NCBI GenBank assembly: GCA_016188575.1
Contig: JACPHN010000151.1
Location: 1-13,680 of the forward strand
Direction of reading: 5' to 3'
DNA length: 13,680 nt
From: Candidatus Schekmanbacteria bacterium
Lineage (GTDB): Bacteria; CSSED10-310; JACPHN01
Of the stretch, positions 1-6,527 are shown piece after piece. Both the position numbers and the translations under genes were made by a program. Positions within the stretch are counted from its first letter, which is position 1. Every line of letters begins with the position of its first letter. Below the pieces are notes generated by a model. That model did not search any database. It saw nothing but the letters and a program-made list of their open reading frames with translations, and had not been told where the DNA came from.

Positions 1-120
1 GGCGCGATGCCAGGGACTGTCCATGGGAATACCGTCCTCGTAGATCAGCTCGACTTGCGGAGCGCCGACCGCCGGCGCTGGGGTTTCGAGCACGGATGGA
101 GGGGCGGCAACAGCAGCCAT
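1..120 (-). CDS. Uma2-like (DUF820) putative endonuclease, N-terminal fragment
   Basis: The minus strand opens with an ATG at 120-118 and stays open to the window edge (40 codons), so this is only the N-terminus. After an Ala/Pro-rich leader the translation reads VELIYEDGIPMDSPWHRA. The pattern YEDG-x-P-M-(4)-H-R resembles the start of Uma2/DUF820 proteins, which belong to the PD-(D/E)XK nuclease superfamily. The catalytic residues would lie outside the window, so activity cannot be judged. A GGGAGG ribosome binding site lies 11 nt upstream of the ATG and supports this start. The gene is transcribed away from the transposon remnants on its right. The family call rests on about 18 residues and could be wrong; the coding start itself is better supported. 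Confidence 0.5.
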   Translation of the reverse strand, partial: MAAVAAPPSVLETPAPAVGAPQVELIYEDGIPMDSPWHRA

Positions 121-197
121 CGGCGAAGTGACCTCCCGATACTATGGCAAGAGGGACGAGGGGGATTGTAGGTGGCGCCGGCGCGAGAATCAATTCA

Positions 198-223
198 AAG
201 GTGACCTGAGCGGGGATCACCTT
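198..223. repeat. 7-bp perfect inverted repeat with 12-nt loop
   Basis: AAGGTGA at 198-204 is matched by TCACCTT at 217-223. It lies between the Uma2-like start and the IS630 remnant. It could be an operator, or part of the end of the decayed insertion sequence. There is no T-tract, so a terminator is unlikely. Confidence 0.4.
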
Positions 224-284
224 AGAAGGTGTTGACATTTTCCCGCAACGAGTGTCTTCCGCATGGCTCAGGGAGAGATGTACC

Positions 285-506
285 ATGGAGAAGATCCAGG
301 ATGAGATGAAGTCCGAGCAGGGCGAGTCAGGATCTGCTCAGCGTCGCGCGGGTCGCCGGCCGGTTCTCGGGGAGGAGGACCGGGACTGGATTTGCCAGAC
401 TCTTGAGGTTCAACCGTCCTTGACCCTCTCGGAGCTCAAGCTGCTCTTTCAGAAGGAGCGTGGACGCGCAGTGGGTCGCAGCACCTTGGGCAATTGCCTC
501 CCATGA
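285..506 (+). pseudogene. IS630-family transposase, N-terminal helix-turn-helix remnant
   Basis: About 73 codons run from an ATG at 285, with GGGAG at 271-275 as ribosome binding site, to a stop at 504-506. From residue 22 the translation shows the IS630 winged-helix pattern: basic AGRRPVL, then EEDRDWICQTLE, then PSLTLSELKLLFQKERG, then VGRSTLGNCL. This corresponds to the usual 'GRP..L...R..I...V...P.LTL.EL...L.E..G..V..ST' N-terminus. IS630 transposases are roughly 340 aa with a DDE domain after this region; none of that is present. The similarity stops abruptly near 500, where an IS5-like fragment begins in another frame. The fragment cannot transpose. Whether the truncated DNA-binding domain is still expressed is unknown. 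Confidence 0.7.
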
Positions 507-715
507 CAGAAGAAGTCCAACAGAACTATCCCGAGCTGAAGAAACTCCGGTTGGACGAGGGGTACGCTGGCGAATGCGAGCAGTGGCTCGAAACCGTTGG
601 CTATGAGGTGGACATCACAACCAGGAATGACGGACTTGGAGCCTGGGTCGCGGAAGGCGAGGAGCCGGCACCTCGCACCCCAGGCTTCGTCCTTCAGAAG
701 ATCCGCTGGGCGGGC
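503..715 (+). pseudogene. IS5-family transposase internal fragment
   Basis: The reading frame from the ATG at 503 gives QNYPELKKLRLDEGYAGE and then a segment ending DITTRND. This matches the IS5-type pattern 'P.L..L..D.GY.G' around the second catalytic aspartate (D in DEGY), followed by the 'EIV.R.D' strand. About 25 residues later GFVLQKIRW may be a worn copy of the IS5 'GF.VLP.RW.VERT' block. The first DDE aspartate and the ERTFAW/glutamate block are absent, and the frame stops at 811 without further family signal. It is an internal scrap fused out of frame to the IS630 remnant. The left edge is fairly clear; the right edge is a guess. Confidence 0.55.
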
Positions 716-874
716 GCGCGCTGCGGGCGCCGAGCCCTCACCGCCCGAGACCGATGGGCCAGCTTGCCGCCGCGGGAAGGCAGCGGCACGGCCCGGCGTA
801 CGGGGGGATGACAGCGCTCTTCCGGCGTGTCATACTCTCTCGAATCGGGCGTGGAAAATCCCCTCGAGCTGCGC

Positions 875-915
875 AGGAGGCCTTGTTCATGCGGTTTGCG
901 ACAAGCGGAAGATGA
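875..915 (+). other. Short upstream ORF with strong Shine-Dalgarno, overlapping the 3D-protein start
   Basis: AGGAGG at 875-880 sits 8 nt before an ATG at 889. That ATG starts an 8-codon ORF (MRFATSGR) whose TGA at 913-915 overlaps the ATG of the 3D-domain gene at 912. The 3D gene has no good ribosome binding site of its own. The arrangement looks like termination-reinitiation coupling. It could be chance, or the true start may have been shifted by an indel. Confidence 0.35.
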
Positions 916-1721
916 CACGGAAGCGCACGATCCGACTGACCATCGCGGGAATCTCCCTCGCCGTCGCGTGGAGCCTGATTTGGAGCGCCGAGGCGCTGAC
1001 CGCGCGCGCTGAAGCGGCGGCCGGTCCGCGACGCCCCAAGAGCCGCAAGAGCTACGCAGCCCAAGACAGCAAACCCAAACCGAGCCTGGCGCCGAGCATC
1101 GCCCCCCCCCCTGCCCCCAGCCGTGCTCGCCTGCAAAACCCGCCGGCGGACCGCCCGGACCGCAGTCTCATCGGCAGAGCGAAAGCGACCTACTACTGCC
1201 TGCGCTCCGCATCCCCCGACATGGGCAAGCCGGACACCCGCCTCTGTGAGGCCGATGGTTCGCTGCTCGCGGTCGGGCCGCGGCGCTTCGCCGAGCAAGC
1301 CCGACTGCAGGGATCGGCGAAGCTCGCGGATGGGCGTGTCATCAACGTCGCCACGCGCAACTGCGCTTGTGGTTTCAGGCCCTGCTTCAGCGTGGTCGAC
1401 CCGGACCACAGCATCTGGGGCATGGGCGCTTACGACAACCCCCTGCTCCCCTACCGCACCGTCGCCGTGGACCGCAAGATGATCGCCCTGGGCACCCCGC
1501 TGTATGTTCCCGAGCTCGACGGCCTGCCGATTCCGTCGCGGTATCGCGCGGAGAATGGCGGGGCGACGCATCACGACGGCTGTGTCGAAGCAGGCGACGT
1601 GGGCAGCGGCATTCGCGGTCCCCACATCGATCTGTTCACGGGGGATTGCGCCGAATCACGCCAGAGCGTGGGCATTCCGCACCACGTCCACCTGTTTGCC
1701 GCCGGCGACCGCTGCTCGTAG
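912..1721 (+). CDS. Exported 3D-domain (MltA C-terminal-like) cysteine-rich protein
   Basis: 269 aa from the ATG at 912. Residues 1-35 form a signal sequence: basic MTRKRTIR, a hydrophobic core ending near W24, then an Ala-rich stretch around AEA. Residues 38-85 are a Pro/Lys/Ser-rich linker. Residues 88-269 hold a 3D domain, a double-psi beta-barrel named for three aspartates, here seen as VAVDRKMIALGT (D187), EAGDVGSGIRG (D229) and PHIDLF (D240). 3D domains form the active-site region of MltA-type lytic transglycosylases and of several secreted peptidoglycan-associated proteins. Eight cysteines lie in the mature part (96, 112, 151, 153, 158, 224, 246, 268), unusual for the family and consistent with disulfides outside the cytoplasm. 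No MltA N-terminal domain is present, so the substrate is uncertain. The ATG at 912 was chosen because the signal peptide starts there; the upstream in-frame extension covers non-coding DNA. The gene converges on the kinase operon with 34 nt between stops. Confidence 0.75.
   Translation: MTRKRTIRLTIAGISLAVAWSLIWSAEALTARAEAAAGPRRPKSRKSYAAQDSKPKPSLAPSIAPPPAPSRARLQNPPADRPDRSLIGRAKATYYCLRSASPDMGKPDTRLCEADGSLLAVGPRRFAEQARLQGSAKLADGRVINVATRNCACGFRPCFSVVDPDHSIWGMGAYDNPLLPYRTVAVDRKMIALGTPLYVPELDGLPIPSRYRAENGGATHHDGCVEAGDVGSGIRGPHIDLFTGDCAESRQSVGIPHHVHLFAAGDRCS
1102..1110. repeat. C9 homopolymer tract inside the 3D-protein linker
   Basis: Nine consecutive C lie between the signal-peptide region and the folded 3D domain, encoding part of the PPPAPS linker. 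The downstream domain is in frame at the given length. Such tracts are prone to slippage and sequencing error. Confidence 0.8.
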
Positions 1722-1755
1722 CCGTCCTTCGCCGCAGCGCCCGTTCGCGCATCAA

Positions 1756-3429
1756 TCAGGCTCGCCCCGCGTTCTCCTGATTGAGCGTCTTCAGGAAGCC
1801 GGCCAGGTCGGATCGCGTGACGGGACGTCCGAGCTCTTGGATGAGCTCGAGCAAGGCCATTTGCAGCTCCGCGCCGTCGGCGTAGCGATCCTCGCGACGA
1901 GGCGCCAGGCAACGCCTGACCACGGCGTCGATGGACGGCGGTAGCCCCTCGACGAGGGAGCTCGGCGTGGGCACTTCCGCGCGCCGCACTGCTTCCAGGG
2001 TCGCCAGGTTGTTTTCGCGCGCGAACAGATGCCGTCCCGTCAGCATTTCGAACAACACGATGCCGAGCGAAAACAGGTCGCTGCGCCCATCGAGCACTTT
2101 TCCGACGGCCTGCTCGGGCGACATATAAGCCACCTTGCCGGTAATGATGCCAGTGTCCGTCTCCCGGCTGCGGCTGGCCGCCTTGGCGATCCCGAAATCG
2201 ACAATCTTGACCTCGCCCGCCAGGGACACGAGGACGTTCTTTGGGTTGATATCGCGATGAATGATCGCGAAGTGGCGGCCATCCTCATCGCGGAGCTGAT
2301 GGGCGTAGCTTAGCCCGCAAGCAATCTCGGAACAGATGAACAGCGTGAGCGGATAGGGGATGCGCCCGCCGCCCTGGGCCACGCGGTTGACGAGCGCGTG
2401 CAGGTCGTGACCCTGGACGTACTCCATGGCCAGGAAGTACGACTGGCCCATCTTGCCGATATCGAAGACCTGCACGATATTGGGATGCTGCAAGCGCGAG
2501 ACGAGCCGACACTCGTCGAGAAACATGGTCACGAACTCTTCGTCGTCGGTGAGGTGTGGCAGCATGCGCTTGATGGCGACGAGGCGCTGGAAGTCCTCCA
2601 AGCCGCGCTTCTTGGCGAGGAAGAGCTCCGCCATTCCGCCCCTGGCGATGCGCCGGATAAGCTCGTAGTTGGCGCTCGAGGCGGCCTGGGGAGCCTGAGG
2701 GGTCTGGACGGCCTGGGCGGGCGGCAGGGAGGGCACCGGCTTTTCGCGGGGTTCGGCTTCGGGCTGCGCAGGATGACCGCCCCCCACCTCGCCTCCTCCC
2801 GCGAGCGGGGGGAGGGCAGCCGGGGCTGGCTTTTCGGGTGGTCGGGTTTCGGGCAGCGCTGGATGCATGCCTCCTACCTCACTTCCCCCGGCGACCTGAG
2901 CGGGGGCAGGGATGGGGGCACTGACGCGGGGCTGGCGCACCGGCGCCGCGGGCTCGCCGATATCGATTTGCTCCGTTCGCATCGTCGACACCGCCGCGAT
3001 CACTTCGGGGCGTGTGCCGGTGAAGAGCTCCTGCAGCGACCTCTTCGGCGCCTCGGTGGCCGGCGGCGATGTGCCGCCGAGCACCTTCCGTACCCGCTCG
3101 CGCAACACCGACGTGCGCGGCGGCTTGACGATGAAGTCGCGAATGCCGTATCGCATCGCCTGTTGGACGCGGTCCTTGGTGCCATACGCCGTGATCATCA
3201 TGACGGGCAGGTCCGGTTCGATGCCGCGCAGCTCTTTCAGCGCCTCGATGCCGTCCATGTCCGGCAAACCGATGTCCAGCAGCAGCAGGTCCGGCGGGTC
3301 GGCGAGCAACCGATTGCGGGCGTCCGCCCAGGTCCCAAAGGTCTCCACGTCGTACCCTTCCTTGCCCAGACAAACCTGGTAGAAGCGCTGCAGGTTTTCT
3401 TCATCCTCCACGATCATGATGCGCGTCAC
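1756..3429 (-). CDS. Response-regulator receiver fused to Hanks-type Ser/Thr protein kinase
   Basis: 557 aa, soluble, with no membrane segment. Residues 1-118 are a receiver domain: acidic pair E8/D9, phospho-acceptor D52 in LLLLDIGLPDMDG, T80 in MMITAYG, and K102 in IVKPP. Residues 119-254 are a Pro/Ala/Gly-rich linker holding two 30-aa repeats. Residues 255-530 are a eukaryotic-like kinase: glycine loop IARGGMAE, AIK lysine K287, glutamate E306, catalytic loop HRDINPKN (D393, N398), DFG at 411-413, SPE at 437-439 and DLFSLG. All core catalytic residues are present. The Lys usual two residues after HRD is Asn, a variant seen in many deltaproteobacterial kinases. It is the last gene of the operon; its ATG overlaps the histidine-kinase TGA by 4 nt, which makes that kinase the obvious phosphodonor for D52. 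I infer that Asp phosphorylation controls Ser/Thr kinase output. Substrates are unknown and no DNA-binding domain is present. Confidence 0.9.
   Translation of the reverse strand: MTRIMIVEDEENLQRFYQVCLGKEGYDVETFGTWADARNRLLADPPDLLLLDIGLPDMDGIEALKELRGIEPDLPVMMITAYGTKDRVQQAMRYGIRDFIVKPPRTSVLRERVRKVLGGTSPPATEAPKRSLQELFTGTRPEVIAAVSTMRTEQIDIGEPAAPVRQPRVSAPIPAPAQVAGGSEVGGMHPALPETRPPEKPAPAALPPLAGGGEVGGGHPAQPEAEPREKPVPSLPPAQAVQTPQAPQAASSANYELIRRIARGGMAELFLAKKRGLEDFQRLVAIKRMLPHLTDDEEFVTMFLDECRLVSRLQHPNIVQVFDIGKMGQSYFLAMEYVQGHDLHALVNRVAQGGGRIPYPLTLFICSEIACGLSYAHQLRDEDGRHFAIIHRDINPKNVLVSLAGEVKIVDFGIAKAASRSRETDTGIITGKVAYMSPEQAVGKVLDGRSDLFSLGIVLFEMLTGRHLFARENNLATLEAVRRAEVPTPSSLVEGLPPSIDAVVRRCLAPRREDRYADGAELQMALLELIQELGRPVTRSDLAGFLKTLNQENAGRA
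2732..2916 (-). repeat. Tandem ~90-bp (30-aa) repeat in the kinase linker
   Basis: Two units offset by exactly 90 nt in the first part (CTTTTCG at 2740 and 2830; ACCTC at 2786 and 2876) encode residues about 178-236. In protein the copies read AGGSEVGGMHPALPE and AGGGEVGGGHPAQPE, each followed by a Pro/Glu/Lys stretch ending EKPAP or EKPVP. Each unit contains one GC-rich palindromic element. Divergence is moderate, so the duplication is not recent. Confidence 0.8.
2780..2825. repeat. GC-rich palindromic element, copy 1 (intragenic)
   Basis: A C-rich arm, a short turn at GCGAGCGG and a G-rich arm form an imperfect palindrome of about 45 bp. Its core GCGAGCGGGGGGAGG is nearly identical to GCAAGCGGGGGGAGG in the histidine-kinase copy. 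It is read in frame on the minus strand as LPPLAGG. Confidence 0.65.
2870..2917. repeat. GC-rich palindromic element, copy 2 (intragenic, diverged)
   Basis: This is the second copy, in the neighbouring 30-aa repeat, with the same ACCTC...AGCGGGGG layout and a 5-nt longer centre. It is read on the minus strand in the same phase as copy 1 (AQVAGGSEVGG against PPLAGGGEVGG). Confidence 0.5.
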
Positions 3430-5606
3430 GCTGATTCTCCGGGCTCGCTCCGCAGGCGCAGCGGAAGCAGGATGGTGAACCGCGTGCCGACTCCTACCTC
3501 GCTGACCAGGTTGATCACGCCTCCGTGCTCCGAAATGATGCGGTTGGTGATGGCCAGACCCAAGCCGGTGCCCCCCTGTCGGTCGGTCGTGAAAAAGGGA
3601 TCGAAGATCTTGTCGCGGATGGCTTCCGGGATGCCCCTGCCGGAGTCCTCGACGTGAATCGCCACGCGATTGGCGCGCGCCTTGGGCGCGCCGTGGTCGC
3701 TAGCCCAGACCGGCGGCGCCGCCACCTCCTGTTCGGCAAACTCCAGGGCGGTGACCAGTCGCACCGCGCCGCCGGGCTCGACGGCGCGCAGCGCGTTGCG
3801 GATCAAGTTGATGAGCGCCTGAGTGATCTGGCCGCTGTCGAAGGCAAAAGCCGGAAGTGTGGGGCTGAGCGATAGCTCGAGGCGCGCGTGGCGCGCGGCG
3901 ACGTCGCGCTCCAGTTGCACGGCGAGCCGCCGCAGGAGCGCATTGAGGTCACCCATCTTGAGCTCGGGTTGTGGGGGCCGGGCAAATGCCATGACGCTGG
4001 AAACGAGGTTGTTGAGCCGCTCGATCTCGCTCTGCATGATTTCCGTGTAGGGGCGCGCCGGATCGCCCTCCGCGAGCTCCTCGGTGAGCAGATCGACGAA
4101 GCCGGCGATAGAGCTGAGGGGGTTGCGAATTTCGTGGGCCACGCCCGTCGCCATCTCGCCTAGTGACGCGAGCCACTTGGCGCGCCGCGTTTGCTCTTCC
4201 AACTTCTTGATCTCGGTGAGATCCCGGAATATCCCCAGGCACCCGGTGATCTCCCCATCTTCGTCACGCAATAGCGCCGTGGAGAGCCCCAGGGGAATGC
4301 GTCGCCCCTTGCCGCTCAGCACCGTCACCTCTTGGCGAACGAGCTCCTCGCGACTGCGGCTGTGGGCGGTCGCGAGCATGTGGGCGAGCTCGCGGCTCAC
4401 TTCCTTCAGCGCCGGAATGTCGTAAATCGGCGTGTTCTCGAGGCTGCCCGGCTCGAGCTCCAGCGTGCGCTCGCCCTCACGATTGATCGTCGTGATGACG
4501 AAATCGAGATCGACGACGAGCACGCCGGCGGTCATGCTCTCGAGAATGTTCCGATTGTAGGCGGACAGGTGGCGGAGGCGGTCGGTCATCTGTTTGAGGT
4601 CGGTGATGTCCTTGAACGTTTCCACCGCCCCCACGATTCTGCCGTCGGGATCGCGCAGCTTGACGGCGGTCATGATCGTCGGAATCGCGCGGCCGCCCTT
4701 GTGCGCGAGGGTGGCTTCGAGGTCGGCGCGGTCGGGCGTATCCTCGCGCAGAATGCACGACGTACCGCAAAAGGGCCGGTCGAAGAAGGTGCGGCAGTGG
4801 CCGCCGACCATTTCCTCGGCGCTGAAACCCAGAATGTCCTCGGCGGCGCTGTTGGCGGAGGTGGTGACGCAGTCCCGGTCGACGGTGAACAGGCCGACGC
4901 CGACGCTCTGAAGAATCGCCGCGGACTTGTTGCGCTCCTTTTCGAGCCGCAGGATCAGCCGGGCGTTGGCCAGCGCCACGGCGGCCTGGCCGCAGAGGAC
5001 CTCGATGAGGTCGAGCTCCTGGCGAACGAAGGCGTCCGCACTGCGCTCGGTAGCGAGGACGCAGGCGCCGTAGCGCTCACTGCCGGCGACCATCGGCCCG
5101 ATGACGAAGTTGACGCGGCTGCCCTGCCCCTCGCCCGCGATGTCGGGGACGATGGTGCAGCGACCCGCGCGGATTCCCCAGTCGAGGATACCGTCTTCGG
5201 CCATCAACATGATTGAACGGCGCTGGCTTTCGGTGAGCCGATCCTCGGCGCCGATCGTCAGCTCGCCGCTGCCCTCTACGGTCAAGAACACGGCGCCGCC
5301 GCAGAGCTCGACGATTTGCCCACACGCGCCGAGGAGCTGGCCAAGCACTCCCGCCGTATCCCGGCGCTCGCTGATGGAGCGCTGCAGGCTCTGCACGAGC
5401 TCGAGCTCGGCAAAGGCGCGGCGTAGCTCGCCGATCTCTCGCTGCAGCCGCGAGATCTGCTCCGCCGCGTGATCGCTTTCGCGCGGCGCTTCACGGGGCG
5501 CCGTGCCGGTCGCGGCGGAGGCGACCGTGGTGTCCGCTCCCCTGCTTCCCTCCGCAAGCGGGGGGAGGCCAGGTAGGGGGACTTCGCAATGCGCCTCTGA
5601 GCTCAC
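3426..5606 (-). CDS. Cytoplasmic GAF-PAS-PAS sensor histidine kinase
   Basis: 726 aa from a GTG at 5606 that overlaps the upstream TGA (GTGA). Order: disordered N-terminus with a palindrome-encoded segment (about 8-25); coiled coil 45-82; GAF-like domain about 70-218; PAS 1 about 225-335, with conserved FSAEEMVGG and a Cys cluster (C271, C280, C284); PAS 2 about 345-465; HisKA with the H-box GVAHEIRNPLSSI (H491); HATPase with N-box NLIRNALRAVE (N604), G1 DSGRGIP (D654), F-box IFDPFFTT and G2 GGTGLGL. All catalytic boxes are intact. There is no signal peptide or transmembrane helix, so the stimulus is cytoplasmic, perhaps a small molecule at GAF or redox/metal at PAS 1. The architecture is NtrB-like, but the partner is the receiver-Ser/Thr kinase encoded immediately downstream, with a 4-nt ATGA overlap. 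Autophosphorylation at H491 and transfer to D52 of the partner are inferred. Confidence 0.92.
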   Translation of the reverse strand: MSSEAHCEVPLPGLPPLAEGSRGADTTVASAATGTAPREAPRESDHAAEQISRLQREIGELRRAFAELELVQSLQRSISERRDTAGVLGQLLGACGQIVELCGGAVFLTVEGSGELTIGAEDRLTESQRRSIMLMAEDGILDWGIRAGRCTIVPDIAGEGQGSRVNFVIGPMVAGSERYGACVLATERSADAFVRQELDLIEVLCGQAAVALANARLILRLEKERNKSAAILQSVGVGLFTVDRDCVTTSANSAAEDILGFSAEEMVGGHCRTFFDRPFCGTSCILREDTPDRADLEATLAHKGGRAIPTIMTAVKLRDPDGRIVGAVETFKDITDLKQMTDRLRHLSAYNRNILESMTAGVLVVDLDFVITTINREGERTLELEPGSLENTPIYDIPALKEVSRELAHMLATAHSRSREELVRQEVTVLSGKGRRIPLGLSTALLRDEDGEITGCLGIFRDLTEIKKLEEQTRRAKWLASLGEMATGVAHEIRNPLSSIAGFVDLLTEELAEGDPARPYTEIMQSEIERLNNLVSSVMAFARPPQPELKMGDLNALLRRLAVQLERDVAARHARLELSLSPTLPAFAFDSGQITQALINLIRNALRAVEPGGAVRLVTALEFAEQEVAAPPVWASDHGAPKARANRVAIHVEDSGRGIPEAIRDKIFDPFFTTDRQGGTGLGLAITNRIISEHGGVINLVSEVGVGTRFTILLPLRLRSEPGESA
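5539..5580. repeat. GC-rich palindromic element, copy 3 (in the histidine-kinase N-terminus)
   Basis: Outer arms CCCCT (5539-5543) and AGGGG (5575-5579) enclose an inner palindrome around CCTCCGC-AA-GCGGGGGGAGG. It is read on the minus strand in frame as LPGLPPLAEGSRG, sharing LPPLA with copy 1. It lies in the low-complexity start of the protein, before the coiled coil. Confidence 0.65.
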
Positions 5607-6526
5607 TTGCCTTTCTCGTCCTTGCCCACGTCGAGCACTCTGAGGAATGCCTGCGCACCTTCCATGCGGCCAGGGAGCTCCGCGACCACCTCATCGACGG
5701 CGAGTTGGTGGAGCCGGAGCTTGTGACCAGTCTTGGACTTCAGGAGCTCCGCATCGACCTCGGCCCGGTCGCCGCCGCCGCCGTCGCCAAAGCCCGCTCG
5801 CCGGACGACGACGTTGCCGATGTGCACCATCGCCACCAGCCCGGAGTCCTCCTCCGACGCGGCCAGCGGGCGGTGGTGGTAGCGAATCGCGGCCGCCATC
5901 GCCGGCGGGAAGTTCCACGCCTCGGCGAGCCAACCGCCGACTTCCGCGTGGTCGACGCCGATTACGCCGAGCTCCGCCTGCCGCATGGAGAGCCGCTCTT
6001 CCTTGGCGTTGTGCACGCACAGCTCGGTCAGGTCCGGGTAGTGACGCGCGAGCAAGAGCTTGCCGATGTCGTGCAAAACACCCGCCGCAAACGCCTCGCC
6101 GCTGGCCCGATACCGCAGATGCTCCGCGACTGCCTTGGTGGCCACAGCGCAGCCGAGCGAGTGGAGCCAGAACGCTTCGGGATCGAACGCCGCCAGCGAA
6201 TCTGCCGAGAACTCCTTCATCACCGAAGCCGTGACGACCAGATCCTTGACGGTATCGAGGCCGAGCAGAATCAATGCGTGGGTCACGGTGGCGATTTCGC
6301 GCGGGAAACCGTAGTAGGCGGAGTTGACCAGCTTGAGCACCTTGGCGGTGAGCGCCTGATCCATGGAGATGGCGCGGCCGACCTCGGCGAAGCTGGCGCG
6401 CGGATTTTCCAGCAGGGTCAGCACGCTGGTGACGACTGCCGGCACGCTCGGAAGGCCACCGCCGCTCTGCAGGAGCTTGCGGACGCTTTCGGCGTCCAGG
6501 GGGGGCGGCGCGGCAGCGCTCCTCAT
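5603..6526 (-). CDS. HDOD-domain protein (second gene of the operon)
   Basis: 307 aa. An HDOD domain spans about 18-225: LPSVPAVVTSVLTLLENP, then SMDQALTAKVLKLVNSAYYG, ITTVTHA-like IATVTHALILLGL, FWLHSLG (H122), GVLHDIGKLLLA (H152, D153), VDHAEVGGWL (H193) and IRYHH (H217, H218). HDOD proteins are non-enzymatic or weakly characterised HD relatives that scaffold or modulate signalling, chemotaxis and regulatory pathways. Here an apparently complete set of HD-type metal ligands remains, so metal binding is possible. The C-terminal third is less conserved and holds a Gly-rich insert (GFGDGGGGDR). The ATG lies 1 nt after the stop of the first HDOD gene, and the end overlaps the histidine-kinase GTG by 4 nt, so translation is probably coupled. 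A role as sensor or adaptor for the downstream kinases is inferred from position. Confidence 0.88.
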   Translation of the reverse strand: MRSAAAPPPLDAESVRKLLQSGGGLPSVPAVVTSVLTLLENPRASFAEVGRAISMDQALTAKVLKLVNSAYYGFPREIATVTHALILLGLDTVKDLVVTASVMKEFSADSLAAFDPEAFWLHSLGCAVATKAVAEHLRYRASGEAFAAGVLHDIGKLLLARHYPDLTELCVHNAKEERLSMRQAELGVIGVDHAEVGGWLAEAWNFPPAMAAAIRYHHRPLAASEEDSGLVAMVHIGNVVVRRAGFGDGGGGDRAEVDAELLKSKTGHKLRLHQLAVDEVVAELPGRMEGAQAFLRVLDVGKDEKGK

Positions 6527-6527
6527 C

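Noticed and set aside
232-262. TTGACA as a -35 box for the IS630 remnant
   Set aside because: The hexamer is perfect, but the position 17 nt downstream (TCTTCC) does not resemble a -10, so I do not call a promoter.
738-1625. Long minus-strand open frame opposite the 3D-domain gene
   Set aside because: It is Arg/Ala/Gly-rich with no family motif and lies antisense to a gene with clear 3D motifs; typical open frame of GC-rich DNA.
2398-3657. 419-codon plus-strand open frame
   Set aside because: It lies antisense to the receiver-Ser/Thr kinase and the histidine-kinase end, with low-complexity His/Arg/Gly composition and no motif.
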